A stretch of 64,000 nucleotides of DNA from Rhizobium cauense. GTDB lineage: Bacteria > Pseudomonadota > Alphaproteobacteria > Rhizobiales > Rhizobiaceae. The number at the start of each line of letters is the position of its first letter. Within the stretch, counting starts at the first letter, position 1. A model generated the notes under the pieces. That model was not told the DNA's origin. It worked only from the letters and a program-made list of their open reading frames with translations, and searched no databases. Shown here piece by piece: positions 44,639 to 54,702 of this stretch. Both the position numbers and the translations under genes were made by a program. The stretch is taken from positions 186,001-250,000 of the forward strand of contig NZ_JAEUAT010000006.1 of the NCBI RefSeq assembly GCF_019511525.1, given 5' to 3'.

Positions 44639-46429
44639 GTGACCATTCTATCTCTTGACCACCTGACAACCTCTTTTCGCCGTGACGGCCAGTGGGTGCC
44701 TGTCGTCAATGACGTCAGCCTGACGGTCGCGGCGGGTGAAACGGTGGCAATCGTTGGCGAGTCGGGTTCGGGAAAAAGCGTGACAGCCATGTCCATCATG
44801 CGACTGCTGCCGGAAAAGTCATCACGGGTCGAGGGGAGCGTCAAACTTGAAGGCCGGGAGTTGCTGACCTTGCCGGAACGTGAGATGCAAGACATCAGAG
44901 GCAATGAGATCGCGATGATCTTCCAGGAGCCAATGACATCGCTCAATCCTGTCATGACCGTCGGACGCCAGATCGCCGAAGCGATCCGCCGCCACCGTGG
45001 CGTGACAGTTGCCGAAGCACGAGCACAGACAATCGCCCTTTTGGATCGCGTGCGCATTCCGGCCGCTGCCAAGCGTTTCGACGAGCATCCCCACCAATTG
45101 TCTGGCGGTACGCTACAGCGCGTGATGATCGCCATGGCACTTGCCTGCCGGCCCAAGCTCCTGATCGCCGACGAGCCGACGACGGCGCTTGACGTCACGG
45201 TCCAGGCCGAAATCCTCGAGCTTATCAAGAGCCTGCAGGACGAAGAGCAGATGGGCGTCCTGTTTATTACGCATGACATGGGTGTCGTTGCCGAAATTGC
45301 CGACCGCACTGTCGTCATGTTCCGCTCGCGCGCGCTCGAGGCCGGAAGAACCGATGAGATATTCGCCAGGCCGGAGAACAACTACACGCACGCCCTCCTG
45401 TCGGCCGTTCCCCAGCTGGGGTCGATGACAGGTCATAATAACCCTGCGACCTTTCCCTTGATCGACGTCGAGAGTGGCAAGCGGCTTGCCGAGCGCGAGA
45501 TTGCCGGTGCCGGCGTCAAACCGGTGCTGGAAGTTCGCAACCTGGTGACGCGGTTTGATATCAAGAGTGGCGTGCTGGGGCGCGTGACCGGTCGAGTGCA
45601 CGCCGTGGAAGACGTTTCCTTCGATCTGAAGGAAGGTGAAACACTATCGCTTGTCGGGGAGTCGGGCTGCGGTAAGTCGACGACGGGCCGTTCAGTGCTT
45701 CGCCTCGTCGAGCCTTTAAGCGGCAGCATTCGTATCAATGGCGAAGATGTTCGCGCCATGGCGCCCGCAATGCTGACACGACAGCGCCGCCGGATGCAGA
45801 TGATCTTTCAGGATCCCTACTCCAGCCTCAACCCACGCATGCGTGTTGGCGACGCCATTGCGGAGCCGATGATCGCTCATGGGCTGGCACCGAAGGCGCA
45901 GGCGCGCGAAACAGCAGTCGACCTTCTGGAGCGCGTCGGATTGAAGGCCGACATGGCGCGGCGGTTCCCGCATGAGTTTTCCGGCGGCCAGCGCCAGCGC
46001 ATAAGTATCGCCCGCGCGCTGACGCTCAGTCCCGGCCTGATCGTTGCCGATGAGGCGGTTTCGGCGCTCGATGTTTCGATCAAGGCACAAGTTGTAAACC
46101 TGATGCTCGAACTACAGGAAAGCCTGAAGATCGCCTACCTCTTCATCAGCCACGACATGGCAGTCGTTGAACGTGTCAGCCACCGTGTTGCCGTCATGTA
46201 TCTCGGTGAAATCGTCGAGATTGGCTCGCGGGCGCAAGTCTTTGGTAGCCCTCAACATCCCTATACCAGGCGTCTGCTCGATGCAGTACCGGTCGCCGAT
46301 CCAAGCCGGCGCCATACACGAAGCCGTCAACCGGCAATCGAGCTCGGCAGCGCTGTTCGGTCTGCAGACTATGTACCGGTAAAGGCGATCTATCGTGAGG
46401 TCGCAGCTGGCCACCTGGTCAAGCAGTGA
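44639..46429 (+). CDS. Two-domain peptide-type ABC ATPase (DppD-DppF fusion)
   Basis: 596 residues, GTG start with CGGAGT at proper distance. The first ATPase domain (about 1-260) has [47 protein letters not shown] and [16 protein letters not shown]. The second (about 300-560) has [47 protein letters not shown] and [16 protein letters not shown], with Ala where Pro-Thr is usual after DE. Both have an oligopeptide transporter C-terminal extension. It should drive the permeases encoded on the other strand. Confidence 0.93.
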   Translation: MTILSLDHLTTSFRRDGQWVPVVNDVSLTVAAGETVAIVGESGSGKSVTAMSIMRLLPEKSSRVEGSVKLEGRELLTLPEREMQDIRGNEIAMIFQEPMTSLNPVMTVGRQIAEAIRRHRGVTVAEARAQTIALLDRVRIPAAAKRFDEHPHQLSGGTLQRVMIAMALACRPKLLIADEPTTALDVTVQAEILELIKSLQDEEQMGVLFITHDMGVVAEIADRTVVMFRSRALEAGRTDEIFARPENNYTHALLSAVPQLGSMTGHNNPATFPLIDVESGKRLAEREIAGAGVKPVLEVRNLVTRFDIKSGVLGRVTGRVHAVEDVSFDLKEGETLSLVGESGCGKSTTGRSVLRLVEPLSGSIRINGEDVRAMAPAMLTRQRRRMQMIFQDPYSSLNPRMRVGDAIAEPMIAHGLAPKAQARETAVDLLERVGLKADMARRFPHEFSGGQRQRISIARALTLSPGLIVADEAVSALDVSIKAQVVNLMLELQESLKIAYLFISHDMAVVERVSHRVAVMYLGEIVEIGSRAQVFGSPQHPYTRRLLDAVPVADPSRRHTRSRQPAIELGSAVRSADYVPVKAIYREVAAGHLVKQ

Positions 46430-46451
46430 CGATGTGGGCGGGGCCGCTTTG

Positions 46452-47153
46452 CTAAAGCGTGAAGCCGCCCTGCGCATTGGAAATCAGCGCATTCAGCAAC
46501 CCCTGCCGGGTGTTTTCGTTGTGCTCGACCATGGCTTGGCGCGCCTTCTCGCTGTCGCGTTCGCGCAGCACAGCAACGATCCGATGGTGGTCATTGGCCG
46601 TCTCCGGATTAATGTCGCGCACGCGCGTGCCCATGTAAAAGAGACGGGCACATTCCTCCAGGTGACTCATGACAAGCCCGTGAAGACGTGGATTGCGCGA
46701 ACCGCGAGCGATCGCGGAATGAAACTCCTCGTTGGACGTGACAAACGTCTTGGTGCTGACCCCCTCCCCCATGACATAGCTTGCATTGGCAAGCTGATCG
46801 AGGACGTCCAGCTCCTGTTCCGTCAGGTTCTTGGCGGCAAGTGAAGCGGCCGTCCCCTCCAGCATGCCGCGAACCGCGAAAAGATCGTTCATGTCGCTGA
46901 CCGTGACAGGCGTCACCCGGTAACCACGCCGCGGAATTGCCTCCATGAAACCTTCGACACATAGCCGAGCGAGCGCTTCGCGAACGGGCGTTTTGCTCAT
47001 CTCCAGCTGTTCGGCGAGCTCCGGCTCTGAAACGTCTGCCCCCGGTGCCAGATCCCCTTGAATCAGTCGCTCGCGCAATATCGCGTAGGCCTGCTCGGTC
47101 AGTGATTTGGCGCGCTTGTCAGTAGCCGGTGCAAACGTGTCAGTCTTGTTCAA
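46452..47153 (-). CDS. GntR/FCD-family transcriptional regulator
   Basis: 233 residues; the only reasonable start is TTG at 47153, with GGAGATAGG upstream. The winged helix has AYAILRERLIQGDLAPGADVSE, LAEQLEMSKTPVREALARL, GFMEAIPRRGYRVTPVT. The FCD effector domain (about 90-225) has LFAVRGMLEGTAASLAA, FVTSNEEFHSAIA and NDHHRIVAVL, with the metal-binding Asp/His set typical for carboxylate ligands. It is the only regulator within the cluster and lies opposite the racemase operon, whose shared upstream region holds operator copy 3; it is therefore the likely binder of all three operators. Confidence 0.9.
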   Translation of the reverse strand: MNKTDTFAPATDKRAKSLTEQAYAILRERLIQGDLAPGADVSEPELAEQLEMSKTPVREALARLCVEGFMEAIPRRGYRVTPVTVSDMNDLFAVRGMLEGTAASLAAKNLTEQELDVLDQLANASYVMGEGVSTKTFVTSNEEFHSAIARGSRNPRLHGLVMSHLEECARLFYMGTRVRDINPETANDHHRIVAVLRERDSEKARQAMVEHNENTRQGLLNALISNAQGGFTL

Positions 47154-47284
47154 AACCTATCTCCAGTTGCCCGAATACGGGTCAGACGCCTTTGTCGCCA
47201 GACATTGCAGGCAAGTCAAAGACTTTCGATATCGCAGGCAGTTGGACCTCATCAACGGAAGGACTTTGACACCCGACGACCTCT

Positions 47285-47304
47285 GATATACTACGTAATA
47301 TATC
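47285..47304. promoter_or_regulatory. Shared GntR-type operator, copy 3 (regulator/racemase operon)
   Basis: GATATACTACGTAATATATC, the most symmetrical copy. It lies between the GntR gene (minus) and the racemase operon (plus), 55 bp before the chosen GTG start. Confidence 0.78.
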
Positions 47305-47358
47305 TATCTTGTGCAACAGGCTTCCCGTCTGACGGGAGACCCAACAGGTGCATGCCCC

Positions 47359-48021
47359 GTGTCCGATATCCTCGTCATCAACCCCAACAGTTCGACATCC
47401 GTCACGCGTTCCATGGAGGCTTGCCTCTGCCCTGTGCGGGCATCGACATCGCACAGCATCAACTGCATAGAGCTCGCCAAGTCACCGCCTGGCATAGAAA
47501 CGGACGATCACGTTGCCGCAGTCGTCCCCAACATCATAGAAGCGGTCTCGAACTCATCGGCCGATGCCTTCGTTGTCTCGTGCTTTTCCGATCCAGGCAT
47601 CGCACAGGTAAGAAAGCTGGTCGCCCGGCCGGTCGTTGGCATTGCAGAAGCGGCCTACCTGGCAGCCCTTGGCCTTGGCAATCGCTTCGGCATCGTCTCC
47701 CTTGGGCAGTCTTCAATCAATCGGCACTTGCGCTACCTGAAGGCGCTTGAACTTGACCGGCGTCTGGCTGGTGACCGATCGATCAACATGACGGTCGTCC
47801 AACTGATGGCAGGCGATGTTGTTGAGACCGTCTCGCGCACGGCCCGGCTGTTGCGCGACGAGGATGGCGCCGACGTTATTATCCTCGGTTGCGCGGGTCT
47901 CGGCTCCTACAGACAGGCAATGCAGGAAAGCCTTGGAATTCCCGTCATCGATCCGGTTCAGGCAGGTGTTGCTCTGGCCTGCACCAATCTAGATCTGGCC
48001 TACGGAAAGAAGAAACAATGA
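47359..48021 (+). CDS. Asp/Glu/hydantoin racemase family protein
   Basis: 220 residues from the GTG of (M)SDILVINPNSSTSVTRSM, the family N-terminus; an upstream in-frame GTG would place extra residues before it. The two catalytic cysteines are in VVSCFSDPG and ILGCAGLGSY. AEAAYLAALGLGNRFGIVS is typical of hydantoin/allantoin racemases (HyuE type). It would invert a stereocentre in a hydantoin-like or amino-dicarboxylate substrate. The stop overlaps the amidohydrolase start (ATGA). First gene of the plus-strand catabolic operon. Confidence 0.9.
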   Translation: MSDILVINPNSSTSVTRSMEACLCPVRASTSHSINCIELAKSPPGIETDDHVAAVVPNIIEAVSNSSADAFVVSCFSDPGIAQVRKLVARPVVGIAEAAYLAALGLGNRFGIVSLGQSSINRHLRYLKALELDRRLAGDRSINMTVVQLMAGDVVETVSRTARLLRDEDGADVIILGCAGLGSYRQAMQESLGIPVIDPVQAGVALACTNLDLAYGKKKQ

Positions 48022-49382
48022 CGTTTGACCTTGTCGTGCGCGGAACCGCCATCTTGCCCGACGGCCCCGTGGAAAATAGCTGGATCGGCATCAGCGACGG
48101 CAAGATCTCCGCCATCGGAAGAGGCAACCCGCCAGATGCAAGAGAGACTTTCGACGCCGGCGACGATCTGATCATTCCTGGTGTCGTCGACGGCCAAACC
48201 CATGCTTGCAGCTACGGCGGGCTTCCAGGTATCCGGTCGACCACGAGATCGGCCATTTCAGGCGGCGTGACGACGATCGTTGACATGCCTTATGACAACC
48301 CAGCTCCTCTGAACTCGCTGCAGCGCCTCAACGACAAGATTGCAGCCATCAAGGAGCATGCCCATGCAAACGTTGCGCTCTACGGCACCGTCCTCCCCGG
48401 ACAGACGACGGAAGAGATCCAGCCGTTGATTGAGGGCGGCGTGGTCGCATTCAAGATTTCGACGTTTGAAAGCAGCCCAACCCGCTTTCCCCGCATTGCG
48501 TCTGACCAGATCCTTGCGGTGTTCAATACGCTCGCCGACACAGTCATTCCACTCGGTGTCCACAATGAAGACCAGGAGATCGTCCGGGCCTATATCGCTG
48601 CGGCAAAGGCCAACAACCGGGACGGCATAGAAGCTCACTCAGGAAGTCGGCCGCCGGCCGCCGAGCTCGCGGCGACGGCACAGTTTCTCGAACTTGGCGC
48701 CGCAGCTGGAGCGCACGCACATATCGTCCACCTGACGACACCGCGGGGCTTCCACTTGGTCGACAACTACCTTGCTGATGGCTTTCGAGCTACCGGCGAA
48801 CTCTGCGTGCATTATCTTTGGTTCGACCCGGAGCGAGATGGCGCATTGCTCGGCGCACGCATGAAGGTCAACCCGCCGATCCGCCCCGGACAGATCGATG
48901 CCCTGTGGGACGAAGTGCTTTCGGGCCGGGTGGCTTTCGTCAGTTCAGACCATTCCAGTTGGCCGATCGATAACAAGTTCACCCCGTCGATCTTTGACGC
49001 CGGTGCCGGTGTGCCCGGACTGGAAACATTACTGCCCGCCTTCTACACTGCGGCCGACAATCGGGGCCTTGACGCAGCTGTCACAACAGTCGAGCAGCTT
49101 TGCGAGCGGCCGGCAAAGTTCTTCGGCCTCTGGCCTGAAAAGGGAGCGATCAGGCTTGGTGCGGACGCTGACCTCGCGGTCCTTTCGAGCAAGGCTCAGG
49201 TGTGGGATTCTTCCCGAGCGAACGACGAGCTGTGCTGGAGCCCATTTGATGGCCGCGCGTTTTCGGTAACCGTCACGCGCACCTATCTCGGAGGCAACCT
49301 TGCTTGGGACGGCCTGTCCGTCGTCAATCAGCCAGGATCCGGACGCTATGTCCGCCGTGGCAACTCTCACTGGTTTGAATAG
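48018..49382 (+). CDS. Amidohydrolase, hydantoinase/allantoinase-like, altered metal site
   Basis: 454 residues of the cyclic amidohydrolase family. The carboxylated-Lys site VVAFKISTFE (Lys147), His182 in GVHNEDQE, His238 in HIVHLTT and Asp311 in SSDHSSW are all present. The first metal motif, normally D-x-H-x-H, reads D58-G-Q-T-H62, so the first His is Gln60. This could lower metal affinity or define a separate enzyme class. With a racemase immediately upstream, ring opening of a hydantoin-, allantoin- or dihydropyrimidine-like compound is the likeliest reaction. Confidence 0.88.
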   Translation: MTFDLVVRGTAILPDGPVENSWIGISDGKISAIGRGNPPDARETFDAGDDLIIPGVVDGQTHACSYGGLPGIRSTTRSAISGGVTTIVDMPYDNPAPLNSLQRLNDKIAAIKEHAHANVALYGTVLPGQTTEEIQPLIEGGVVAFKISTFESSPTRFPRIASDQILAVFNTLADTVIPLGVHNEDQEIVRAYIAAAKANNRDGIEAHSGSRPPAAELAATAQFLELGAAAGAHAHIVHLTTPRGFHLVDNYLADGFRATGELCVHYLWFDPERDGALLGARMKVNPPIRPGQIDALWDEVLSGRVAFVSSDHSSWPIDNKFTPSIFDAGAGVPGLETLLPAFYTAADNRGLDAAVTTVEQLCERPAKFFGLWPEKGAIRLGADADLAVLSSKAQVWDSSRANDELCWSPFDGRAFSVTVTRTYLGGNLAWDGLSVVNQPGSGRYVRRGNSHWFE

Positions 49383-49396
49383 GATCGGATCAGCCC

Positions 49397-50323
49397 ATGT
49401 CCCTTATCACAACAGATAGCAAAGGCGTCTTTGTCATTGCCGTGACGCCATTTAACGACGACGGCTCGCTCGATCGCGCGAGTGTCGACAAGATGGTGGA
49501 TTTCTACTTCGACAAGGGTGCCGATGGCCTCACCATCCTTGGCATGATGGGCGAAGCCCCTAAGCTGACACAGGCAGAATCGATCGAAGTCACACGTCTC
49601 ACCCTGAAACGCTCGGCGGATAAACCTGTCGTCGTTGGCGTCTCAGCACCCGGACTGGCAGCAATTGGCGAACTCACCAAAGCCGTCATGGATCTTGGAG
49701 CGGCTGGTGTCATGGTTGCACCTCCATCGTCGCTTCGCACAGACGACCAGATCATAGCCTACTATCGCAATGTGATTGACACTGTTGGTACAGACGTCCC
49801 CGTCGTCCTTCAGGACTTTCCGCTTTCTACCAGTGTCCAGATCACTTCGAAGACGCTTCTCTCGATCCTTGATGCCCACCCCAGCATCGTGATGGTGAAG
49901 CACGAAGACTGGCCAGGTCTGCAGAAAATTACGGATCTGCGAGAGGCCGAGGCCAAAGGCCGGCGCCGCGTCTCTATCCTGTGTGGCAATGCCGGCATCT
50001 TCCTGCCAGAGGAAATGCAGCGCGGAGCCGATGGTGCCATGACCGGGTTCCCCTATCCCGAGATGATGGTCGATGTCTGCCGCCTGAGCAATGCAGGCAG
50101 GTACGATGACGCGCAGGACATCTTCGATGCCTATCTGCCGCTGATGCGCTACGAACAGCAACCGGGCCTTGGCCTTGCTGTGCGCAAATATGTCCTTGCC
50201 AAGCGAGGAGCAATTGCCACGCCTGCGCAAAGACGCCCAGGTGCGGCTCTTGGCGCAATCGCCGTCAGGGAAGTCGAAAAGCTCATCGAGCGACAGGAAC
50301 GCAAATTGGAGGCGCTGAAGTAA
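49397..50323 (+). CDS. DHDPS/NAL-family lyase
   Basis: 308 residues, a TIM-barrel aldolase of the dihydrodipicolinate synthase/N-acetylneuraminate lyase family. The Schiff-base Lys168 is in IVMVKHEDWPG; the pyruvate-carboxylate loop is GMMGEAPKLT (near 49), a variant of GTTGE. The Tyr of the usual YNxP motif is replaced: the sequence reads LQDFPLST with Gln139. So it is not a biosynthetic DapA, but probably a retro-aldolase or hydrolyase in a catabolic route. 14 bp after the amidohydrolase; its stop touches the SDR start (TAATG). Confidence 0.88.
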   Translation: MSLITTDSKGVFVIAVTPFNDDGSLDRASVDKMVDFYFDKGADGLTILGMMGEAPKLTQAESIEVTRLTLKRSADKPVVVGVSAPGLAAIGELTKAVMDLGAAGVMVAPPSSLRTDDQIIAYYRNVIDTVGTDVPVVLQDFPLSTSVQITSKTLLSILDAHPSIVMVKHEDWPGLQKITDLREAEAKGRRRVSILCGNAGIFLPEEMQRGADGAMTGFPYPEMMVDVCRLSNAGRYDDAQDIFDAYLPLMRYEQQPGLGLAVRKYVLAKRGAIATPAQRRPGAALGAIAVREVEKLIERQERKLEALK

Positions 50324-51081
50324 TGGACCTGCAGATATCAGGGAAGAAGGCACTCGTTCTTGGCGCAAGCCGTGGTCTGGGTGCTGCGATCGCTGAAGGT
50401 CTCGCTGCCGAGGGCGTCAGGGTGTTTGCCGCGGCCCGCAATATCGACAGGATCGCCTCCTCCGAGAATATCACGCCAATTGCCGTCGATCTTTCCGATC
50501 CAGCATCTGTCACGAAGCTCATTGTGCGGCTTGCCGCACAACGAGGCGTGGATATCCTCGTCAACAACTCGGGGGGACCGAAGGCAGGGCCAGCACTTGG
50601 CCAGTCCCGCGAAAGCTGGCTTACAGCCTTCGAAGCGATGGCAACGTCGATCTTCGCCATTTCCGACGCCATGTTGCAGGGCATGATCAGCAGGAAGTGG
50701 GGCCGGATCATCACGATCGGCTCATCCGGCATTGAGCAGCCCATTCCAAACCTTGCGCTTTCCAATGGCGTTAGAGCAGCCGTGGCCGGCTGGTCAAAGA
50801 CGCTTGCCGCCGAAGTTGCCCGACACGGCGTCACGGTCAACATGATCCTGCCCGGGCGCATCGACACTGACCGGGTCCGCGAACTGGATGCCGTCAAGGC
50901 GGAAAAGACAGGTGCCAGCATCGAGGATGTGCAGGCCGCGTCGCGCAACGACATCCCTGCCGGGCGTTACGGCAGACCTGAAGAGTTTGCAGCCGCAGCC
51001 GTATTTCTCGCGAGCACGCAAGCGAGCTATATTACCGGCTCGTCGATCCGCGTTGATGGTGGCATGATCAGGGGGCTATGA
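50323..51081 (+). CDS. Short-chain dehydrogenase/reductase with atypical active site
   Basis: 252 residues. The cofactor loop GASRGLGAAIAEGL (14-27) and NNSGG (81-85) are intact. The catalytic Ser134 is present, but the YxxxK pair is replaced: QPIPNLALSNGVRAAVAG has Ser147 and Arg151 at those places. Similar replacements occur in a known SDR side branch, for instance Bacillus YwfH-type proteins. The C-terminal YITGSSIRVDGGM is standard. Coupled to the DHDPS-like gene in front and the aminotransferase-fold gene behind by overlaps. Confidence 0.88.
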   Translation: MDLQISGKKALVLGASRGLGAAIAEGLAAEGVRVFAAARNIDRIASSENITPIAVDLSDPASVTKLIVRLAAQRGVDILVNNSGGPKAGPALGQSRESWLTAFEAMATSIFAISDAMLQGMISRKWGRIITIGSSGIEQPIPNLALSNGVRAAVAGWSKTLAAEVARHGVTVNMILPGRIDTDRVRELDAVKAEKTGASIEDVQAASRNDIPAGRYGRPEEFAAAAVFLASTQASYITGSSIRVDGGMIRGL

Positions 51082-52226
51082 CAGGTATGGTCAACTTCGA
51101 TATTGTTCATGAGCGCCGCGGCACCGGTAGCTCCAAATGGAGCAAATATCCAGGCGACGTTCTGCCCATGTGGGTTGCAGACATGGACTTTCCCGCCGCA
51201 CCCGAAATTGTCGATGCGATCCGCAACCGCCTCGAGCATCCACTTCTTGGCTACGGTGTGGCGCGCGACGAGTTGCGCACGCAAATCGTTTCGGACATGC
51301 AGGAGAAGTTCAATTGGTCGATCTCCGCTGACGAGATCGTCTTCCTGCCGGGGGTGGAGCCAGGCTTCAACATGGCGCTGAAGGCGATGCTTCAGCCGGG
51401 TGACGGTGTCCTTGTTCAAACGCCTGTCTATCGCCCGATCCTCAATGCGCCGGGGCATTGGGGCCTGAAGCGAATTGAAGCGCCGCTGACGGCGACCGTA
51501 ACTGGCCATGTCATGGATGCCAATCTTCTTGGCGACAAGCTCGCGCAATCAAGGGCTTTCCTTTTCTGCAATCCGCAGAACCCGACAGGCAAGGTGTTCA
51601 CAAGGGAAGAGCTGACCGACATAGCAGCACTTTGCCGAGCGAACGACACGCTCATCATATCCGACGAAATCCACGGCGATCTTCTTTTTGATGGACGCCC
51701 CCATATCCCGATCGCCAGCCTCTCGGATGACGCAGCCGAGCGAACCATCACGCTGATGGCCGCAAGCAAGACCTACAATATTGCCGGGCTGAAGACTGCA
51801 TTCGCGATCATCAAGAACAAGGAGATGCGCGAGACGTTCGCCCAATCGCGGCTCGGCATGGTCGACAGTGTCAATATTCTCGGACTGGAGGCTACGCTCG
51901 CAGCATTTTCGAGCGCCGGGAAATGGAAGGCTGCGATGTTGTCCTACATCGCTGATAATCGCGACTATCTGTCGGCACAGATTGCCGACCGCTTCCCATC
52001 AATCCGCCTCGTCAAGGCGGAAGGCACGTTCCTTGCCTGGCTTGACTGTGCGGACCTTGGGCTTAGCCCTGATCCGCAACGACACTTTCTGGAGCACGGC
52101 AAGGTCGGGTTCAGTGCGGGCGCAGAATTCGGCGAGGCTTATGGGAATTTCGTCCGGTTCAATTTCGGCTGCCCTCGACAGCTACTCGACGACGCGCTTG
52201 ATCGCATGGAGAATGCGCTGCGCTAG
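51078..52226 (+). CDS. MalY/PatB-type C-S lyase (PLP)
   Basis: 382 residues of fold type I PLP enzymes. The PLP Lys231 is in AASKTYNIAGLKTAF; FLFCNPQNPTGKVFTREEL and ISDEIHGDLLFDG carry the Asn and Asp that hold PLP, and MWVADMDFPAAPEI near 31 is the MalY/PatB signature. Enzymes of this group are cystathionine beta-lyases that release thiols, pyruvate and ammonia from S-substituted cysteines. A C-S lyase with a sulfurtransferase under the same operator points to a sulfur-containing substrate. Last gene of the operon. Confidence 0.9.
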   Translation: MTGMVNFDIVHERRGTGSSKWSKYPGDVLPMWVADMDFPAAPEIVDAIRNRLEHPLLGYGVARDELRTQIVSDMQEKFNWSISADEIVFLPGVEPGFNMALKAMLQPGDGVLVQTPVYRPILNAPGHWGLKRIEAPLTATVTGHVMDANLLGDKLAQSRAFLFCNPQNPTGKVFTREELTDIAALCRANDTLIISDEIHGDLLFDGRPHIPIASLSDDAAERTITLMAASKTYNIAGLKTAFAIIKNKEMRETFAQSRLGMVDSVNILGLEATLAAFSSAGKWKAAMLSYIADNRDYLSAQIADRFPSIRLVKAEGTFLAWLDCADLGLSPDPQRHFLEHGKVGFSAGAEFGEAYGNFVRFNFGCPRQLLDDALDRMENALR

Positions 52227-53655
52227 GGACGAAAACGGCTCGGAACCGGTCGCGCCGCCCGGGTGATCGGTTATGCATCTGCGCCTCATGGATGAGGACC
52301 TGTAAAGAGCGAACTCGTGAACTCCAGCTGCCTGTCAAGCTGCGGGACCACGATGGGCGCCGGTTTTCTGCGTTTGGCGGAAGGCGACCTACCGCTAAAG
52401 CGGTACGTGTCAACCATGTCCGGTTGTGCTCTTATGAGCGCGGCCGACAATGGTGGCCGTTTCTCAACAATGCTCGGAGGTCCGCAGAAACCCCAGCGGA
52501 CCTCAAGCTTCTCTGGAATACTGCCCCACCCAGGCTAACATTCCTTCTACCGTGGTCAGATACTCTCGCAGGGCTTGCTGGTTTTCAATATTGGCGGAAG
52601 TGGTGGCCAAGCGCCATTTCGGTCCGCCCTGTGTCTTTTCCTATGGCGGCGCTACGTTGCGCTGTGCGTCGGCTTTTGAGGACTTTTGACCTAAGCTGGT
52701 CCGGCACTCGAGGGCGTCCTTCAACTTCACGCCATCGGCATGTGTGAGATTTGCCACACTGACGAAGGAACCTTCTCTGCTGCGCAAATTAGCGAGGATC
52801 TGGGCTTTTCCTTTTTTAGGAACTCCTCATAGCTTGCTCCCACCCGAAACCGGGTGGAAACGCCGCCGACCTTTGTCGAAGGCAACAACTGAGTGTCGGT
52901 GGCGTTTCATTTGGTACGAGGTTCGACCTCGGGCGCCTCACGCAAATGAGATGGATCCCTCATTCTTGATGATGCGCCAGCAACCATTTGCATGACGATT
53001 CAATTTACCGGGCTCTCGCGTCTCCCCACTGTAGCTTTTCGTGAAGCGAAGGCAGCTGCCCGCATAAGAATCCCATCGGCATATTCCACGATCGCATGAC
53101 CGCCGATACAGCCTACCATGGCATCATCGCCGCCGGCGGTCCGAACTGGACGGACCTGTCACGCTCTACGCTGGCACATCGAAGATCCTGCAATCTTTCA
53201 AAAGCAGATCCGTGTGACGATTGAGCATGGTCATGCGAACCGCCGCTCGGATGACATTTCTCCCGTAGCCTTCTTGTATCAATCCGAACCGCATAAGGCC
53301 TGCGAGCAGCTGCCACCTGTCGAGGAACGTGTTCCGACCTTCCGGCGCCCCCATCAGAACTGGGCCGCAGCCGAGATGCAGGCTAAAGGGAAGACCGCCT
53401 CAGACGCATAGGATGTTCTCCGCCTTGGGTGGCGAGAATTTACTCCACCCGCGGTGACGCGGGTGGCGATTTACCCCGTCCACACTAGTTTTGACGGCGC
53501 CACCACCTCGGTTCGGCACGCCCCTCGGACAGACTTTAGCGTCGGGCAGAAGTGCATGAAGGCGGACCACTGAACTGGCCCCCAGGGTTTCCATTCAAAA
53601 CGCGGTCGACGATACGGATCCGCCATCGTCAAACGGATCCAAAGTCGTGACGCGC
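52227..53655. other. 1.4-kb stretch without a supported gene, probably decayed DNA
   Basis: Frames on both strands are short and lack ribosome binding sites and family motifs. The segment 52593-52647 resembles 55203-55258 (shared TGGTGGCCAAGCG, then GTGTCT and CTATGGC at equal distance), which suggests remnants of one mobile element. Confidence 0.5.
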
Positions 53656-54702
53656 CTATCGCGGATCTGGCGTCACGCACCTGCAAATGGAAGTCGAACC
53701 ACGCACGGAACATGACTGGTCTTTTACGGGAGTCCACTGCGAAAATTCTCGAGCGAAAGCAGACTTCAGAAAGTCCTGAATTTCGTCCTGAACTGGGCTG
53801 ATTTCGGGGGGCAGGCTGAAGCAACTTCCGGTTTGACCGGATGTGAAACCCACGTGGTCAAATGTCGTCCAGCCACCTGCCCTACGGAGAAGTGTTTCCC
53901 CCTTGAACCCCGGTGCACGGACCGCAGTCTCAATCTTTCTCAGCCTGGCGGGGTCCTCGTTGCAGAACCATAGTGGATTGTCGTTTTCCCAACTCTCGAC
54001 CGTGCAATTGGCCCCGGCGTATATGCTCGGGATCGTGTTCCCCCACGCGTCGGCCTCGTTCACGTCGATTATCTTGAGGAGATAAGGCCAGGTCGACTCG
54101 ACGCCGGCATCGAAAACTCGCATCATCTTAAGAGTGCCGTTGCGAAACTCTCCCTTCAGGTCAATACCGTCGGCGGTTAGCTCGTCAACGATGGTGATGT
54201 ACTCTGAGTGGGGAAGCCCGTTGATTGATAGGAGATTGATGTTCTCCTTCACCCCGCGAATATGCTCGAACCCCTTGCTCTTTAGCGCTCTTATGATCCG
54301 AACCGTGGAGTCAGCACCGCGTCGTTTGACACCCCCGACGGCAACAACAAATGCGCCAGAGGCGCGACCCGCGAAATAGTCCCACCCTTGCTGGTCGGCG
54401 CCGTTCGCCAACAGTAGTTCGATCAGGTGGTGATCTGCCTCAGCCTGCAGAGCCTCTTTTACAAAGCTCCGCTTGAATCGCCCGTCGGCAAATCCGTTCC
54501 CGTCGACATGGCCACGAGCTAGGATAGTTTGAGCGCCAAGGAAATCGTTCTCTCCTATCGCCGTTATCATCGCCCGGCCATCATCGGTAACTGGATCCGC
54601 GGCAATGCCCCTTGAAGGTCCCCAACCGAAACAGACCGATACGAGCGCCATTGCGATTAAACGCCGTCGCAGTCGCCCTTTCCATCCGGGTGCGACAATC
54701 AT
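53656..54702 (-). CDS. Secreted ankyrin-like protein
   Basis: 348 residues with an N-terminal signal peptide (LIAMALVSVCFGWGPSRGIA-AD). Ankyrin-type helices follow: AMITAIGENDFLGAQTILARG, FVKEALQAEADHHLIELLLANGADQQG and STVRIIRALKSKGFEHIRG. The C-terminal half holds several Cys residues (NCTVESW, FCNEDPA, SCFSLP, SCSVRG, ICRCV), suggesting disulfides and a periplasmic or exported location. No specific family recognised. Its start overlaps the end of a small upstream gene (ATGA). Confidence 0.65.
   Translation of the reverse strand: MIVAPGWKGRLRRRLIAMALVSVCFGWGPSRGIAADPVTDDGRAMITAIGENDFLGAQTILARGHVDGNGFADGRFKRSFVKEALQAEADHHLIELLLANGADQQGWDYFAGRASGAFVVAVGGVKRRGADSTVRIIRALKSKGFEHIRGVKENINLLSINGLPHSEYITIVDELTADGIDLKGEFRNGTLKMMRVFDAGVESTWPYLLKIIDVNEADAWGNTIPSIYAGANCTVESWENDNPLWFCNEDPARLRKIETAVRAPGFKGETLLRRAGGWTTFDHVGFTSGQTGSCFSLPPEISPVQDEIQDFLKSAFAREFSQWTPVKDQSCSVRGSTSICRCVTPDPR

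Noticed and set aside
52292..52995. Several plus-strand frames after the C-S lyase gene
   Set aside because: No start signal, no family match and mutual overlap; treated as decayed DNA.
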